In this document: piece after piece, positions 4,762-6,901 of the stretch
How positions within the stretch are numbered: the stretch's first letter is position 1
Layout: the number at the start of each line of letters is the position of its first letter
Origin: JBBQSN01 sp038213835
Lineage (GTDB): Bacteria > Actinomycetota > Actinomycetes > Actinomycetales > CAWJMD01
Direction: 5' to 3'
NCBI GenBank assembly: GCA_038213835.1
Contig: JBBQSN010000170.1
Location: forward strand, 1-6,901
DNA: 6,901 nucleotides
Notes under the pieces: generated by a model
What the model was told of the DNA's origin: nothing
Databases searched by the model: none
The model's input: the letters and a program-made list of their open reading frames with translations, nothing else
Program-made: the position numbers and the translations under genes

Positions 4762-5868
4762 ATGTCCGCCCCGAACTCCTCCTACGACCCCGTCGAGGTC
4801 GCCACGCTCTCACCGGGGGCGGTCGAGTCCGCCGTCACCGAGGCGCTCGAGGCGTTCGCCGCGGCCACCACGCTCGAGGAGCTGAAGGCCGCGCGCCTCT
4901 CGCACGACGGCGACCGCAGCGCGTTGGCGCTGGCGAACCGCGAGATCGGCGCCCGGCCCCCCGCCGCGCGCGCCGAGGCCGGCGCCCGGGTCGGCACGGC
5001 CAGGGGGACGCTCCGGCAGGCGCTCGCCCAGCGGCACCAGGTGCTCGAGGCCGAGCGCGACGCCCGCGTCCTGGTCGAGGAGGCGGTCGACGTCACTCTG
5101 CCCGTGGACCGGCACCCGGCCGGCACCCGGCACCCGCTCACCGCCCTGATGGACCGGATCGGCGAGGTGTTCGTCGGCATGGGCTGGGAGGTGGCCGACG
5201 GGCCCGAGCTCGAGGCCGAGTGGTTCAACTTCGACGCCCTCAACTTCCTCCCCGACCACCCGGCGCGGCAGATGCAGGACACCTTCTTCGTCGACCCGCC
5301 CGGGTCCGGCCTCGTCCTGCGCACCCACACCTCCCCCGTGCAGGCGCGGACGCTGCTCAGCCGCGACCTCCCGGTCTACGTGGTGGTGCCCGGCAAGACC
5401 TTCCGCACCGACGAGCTCGACGCCACGCACACGCCGGTCTTCCACCAGGTGGAGGGGCTCGCGGTCGACAAGGGCCTCACCATGGCCCACCTCAAGGGCA
5501 CCCTCGACCATTTCGCCTCGGTCATCATCGGCGAGGGCGTCACCACCCGGCTTCGCCCCTCCTTCTTCCCCTTCACCGAGCCGAGCGCCGAGATGGACCT
5601 GCGCTGCTTCGTCTGCGGCGGCGAGGACCCCGGCTGCCGCTCCTGCCGCGGCGAGGGCTGGATCGAGTGGGGCGGCTGCGGGATGGTCAACCCGGCGGTG
5701 CTGGGCGCCTGCGGGGTCGACCCCGAGGTGTACTCGGGGTTCGCCTTCGGCATGGGGGTCGAGCGCACCCTGATGTTTCGCAACGGCGTGGCCGACATGC
5801 GCGAGATGGTCGAGGGCGACGTCCGCTTCAGCGCGCAGTTCGGCGCCCAGAACGCGATGGAGGGCTGA
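4762..5868 (+). CDS. pheS: Phenylalanyl-tRNA synthetase alpha subunit
   Basis: Catalytic subunit of the alpha2-beta2 enzyme that charges tRNA-Phe with phenylalanine using ATP. The product has 368 residues, normal or slightly long. Residues 1-110 form the N-terminal helical coiled-coil arm that contacts tRNA. The class II catalytic core follows: DHPARQMQDTFF at 165-176, motif 2 GKTFRTDELDATHTPVFHQVEG at 211-232 with Arg215, and motif 3 GFAFGMGVERTLMF at 326-339 with Arg335. A four-Cys cluster at Cys282, 285, 292 and 295 (CFVCGGEDPGCRSC) suggests a small metal-binding insert, as in many bacterial PheS. The start is ATG at 4762, without Shine-Dalgarno but behind a good -10 box. The stop overlaps the pheT start by one base, so the two subunits are translationally coupled for stoichiometric assembly. 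Confidence 0.97.
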   Translation: MSAPNSSYDPVEVATLSPGAVESAVTEALEAFAAATTLEELKAARLSHDGDRSALALANREIGARPPAARAEAGARVGTARGTLRQALAQRHQVLEAERDARVLVEEAVDVTLPVDRHPAGTRHPLTALMDRIGEVFVGMGWEVADGPELEAEWFNFDALNFLPDHPARQMQDTFFVDPPGSGLVLRTHTSPVQARTLLSRDLPVYVVVPGKTFRTDELDATHTPVFHQVEGLAVDKGLTMAHLKGTLDHFASVIIGEGVTTRLRPSFFPFTEPSAEMDLRCFVCGGEDPGCRSCRGEGWIEWGGCGMVNPAVLGACGVDPEVYSGFAFGMGVERTLMFRNGVADMREMVEGDVRFSAQFGAQNAMEG

Positions 5869-6901
5869 TGCGCGTCCCCTTGGCGTGGCTCGCCGAGACG
5901 GTCGACCTGCAGGACGCGACGCCCGAGGAGGTGGCGGCGGCCCTGGTCACCGTCGGGCTCGAGGAGGAGGGGCTGCACCGCGGCGACGTCTCTGGTCCCG
6001 TCGTCGTCGGGCGCGTGCTCACGCTCGAGAAGGAGCCGCAGAAGAACGGCAAGACGATCAGCTGGTGCTCGGTCGACGTCGGGTCGGCGCTGGCCGGTCC
6101 CGATGGCGGGCCGCGCGGGATCGTCTGCGGCGCAGACAACTTCGAGGTCGGTGACCTCGTCGTGGTGTCGCTGCCCGGTTCCGTGCTGAGCGGCGGCTTC
6201 GCCATCGTGGCGCGCAGGACCTACGGCCACGTGTCCGACGGCATGATCTGCTCCGCCGCCGAGCTCGGCCTCGGCGACGACCACGACGGCATCGTCGTGC
6301 TGACCCGGACCGGTCTGGACCTCGAGGGCGTCGAACCCGGCGCCGACGCCATCACGCTCCTCGGGCTGGACCAGGCCACCGTCGAGGTCAACGTGACCCC
6401 GGACCGCGGCTACTGCTTCAGCGTCCGCGGCATCGCCCGCGAGTACGGGCACGCCACCGGCCGCGATGCCACCTTCCGCGACCCCGCGGTGGTCGAGGTC
6501 CCGGTCACCACCGCCGACGCCCACCCGGTGGCCGTCCGCGACGACGCCCCGATCAACGGCCGCGCGGGCTGCCACCGGTTCGTCGGGCGCGTCGTGCGCG
6601 GCATCGACGCGACGGCGCTCTCGCCGTTCTGGATGCGCCGGCGCCTGCAGCAGGCGGGCATGCGGCCGATCTCGCTCGCCGTCGACGTCACGAACTACGT
6701 GATGCTCGGCCTCGGCCAGCCGTTGCACGCCTACGACCTCAGCACCCTCGACCCGGCCGGCATCGTCGTGCGCCGGGCCCTGCAGGGGGAGACTCTCACC
6801 ACGCTGGACGGCGTCACGCGCGTGCTCCACGCCGAGGACCTGCTGATCACCGACGGACCCGGCGCCGACCGGGTGATCGGCCTGGCCGGCGTGATGGGTG
6901 G
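5868..6901 (+). CDS. pheT: Phenylalanyl-tRNA synthetase beta subunit (3' end outside window)
   Basis: Beta subunit of the same synthetase, which carries tRNA-binding and editing domains. The frame is open from ATG at 5868 to the window edge, giving 344 residues of an expected 800 or so. It begins MRVPLAWLAETVDL. Residues about 42-155 form the tRNA-binding OB-fold domain, with GIVCGADNFEVGDLVVVSLPG and GHVSDGMICSAAELGLGDDH. VEVNVTPDRGYCFSVRGIAREYG lies at 172-194. The editing B3/B4 domain starts near residue 215, with RFVGRVVRGI, MRRRLQQAGMRPISLAVDVTN at 256-276 and LGQPLHAYDL; the window ends at GLAGVMGG, a conserved stretch. The start sits in a TGATG overlap with the pheS stop, and GGAGGG only 3 nt upstream lies inside the pheS coding end, a short spacing compatible with reinitiation. 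Confidence 0.96.
   Translation, partial: MRVPLAWLAETVDLQDATPEEVAAALVTVGLEEEGLHRGDVSGPVVVGRVLTLEKEPQKNGKTISWCSVDVGSALAGPDGGPRGIVCGADNFEVGDLVVVSLPGSVLSGGFAIVARRTYGHVSDGMICSAAELGLGDDHDGIVVLTRTGLDLEGVEPGADAITLLGLDQATVEVNVTPDRGYCFSVRGIAREYGHATGRDATFRDPAVVEVPVTTADAHPVAVRDDAPINGRAGCHRFVGRVVRGIDATALSPFWMRRRLQQAGMRPISLAVDVTNYVMLGLGQPLHAYDLSTLDPAGIVVRRALQGETLTTLDGVTRVLHAEDLLITDGPGADRVIGLAGVMG

Noticed and set aside
2594..4813. 739-codon open frame on the minus strand
   Set aside because: It lies antisense to the methyltransferase and kinase genes, is Gly/Ala/Arg/His-rich without domains, and reflects high-GC codon bias on the opposite strand.
5376..6830. 484-codon open frame on the minus strand over pheS and pheT
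   Set aside because: Antisense shadow of the pheST codon bias, with no recognisable domain.
1..6901. tRNA or rRNA genes, CRISPR arrays, insertion sequences, attachment sites, origins
   Set aside because: I looked on both strands and found no cloverleaf-like, repeat-spacer, transposase or terminal inverted repeat signals.

Overview
This window is a stretch of conserved, very GC-rich (visibly over 70%, strong G/C third positions) bacterial chromosome. The gene order infC-rpmI-rplT-SpoU methyltransferase-(insert)-pheS-pheT, the DUF1844 gene divergent from infC, the SD-less starts with TANNNT boxes just upstream, and the protein sequences all point to an actinobacterium. Nocardioidaceae or a near relative is my best guess from sequence feel, not a database match. 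I see no mobile element, CRISPR array, rRNA or tRNA.

Layout. (a) 1-497 (+): 3' part of a NarL/LuxR-type response regulator whose start lies before the window. (b) 525-947 (-): small DUF1844 protein, convergent with the regulator and divergent from infC. (c) 948-1246: a 299-nt gene-free stretch that reads as a structured 5' leader of infC, with several strong hairpins. (d) 1247-2655 (+): infC, rpmI and rplT, encoding IF-3, bL35 and bL20. infC appears to start at ATC, the only plausible initiator after an in-frame stop. (e) 2747-3574 (+): SpoU/TrmH-family RNA 2'-O-methyltransferase, in the position of mycobacterial tsnR. Its start codon sits in a perfect 7-bp hairpin with the Shine-Dalgarno in the loop. 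(f) 3602-4693 (+): soluble PAS-HisKA-HATPase histidine kinase with no adjacent response regulator, probably leaderless. (g) 4762-6901 (+): pheS, with its own likely leaderless promoter, then pheT, joined by a 1-nt TGATG overlap; pheT runs off the window.

Functionally, most of the window serves translation: initiation (IF-3), 50S assembly (bL35, bL20), probable rRNA modification (SpoU methyltransferase) and tRNA-Phe charging (PheS/PheT). The two signalling proteins are probably not partners, because the kinase has an EnvZ/PhoR-like HisKA domain and the regulator is of the NarL type. I see no undescribed multi-gene system. The points worth a second look are regulatory: the ATC start and structured leader of infC, the start-codon hairpin of the methyltransferase, the bulged-A hairpin between rpmI and rplT, and the leaderless kinase placed inside a translation gene cluster.
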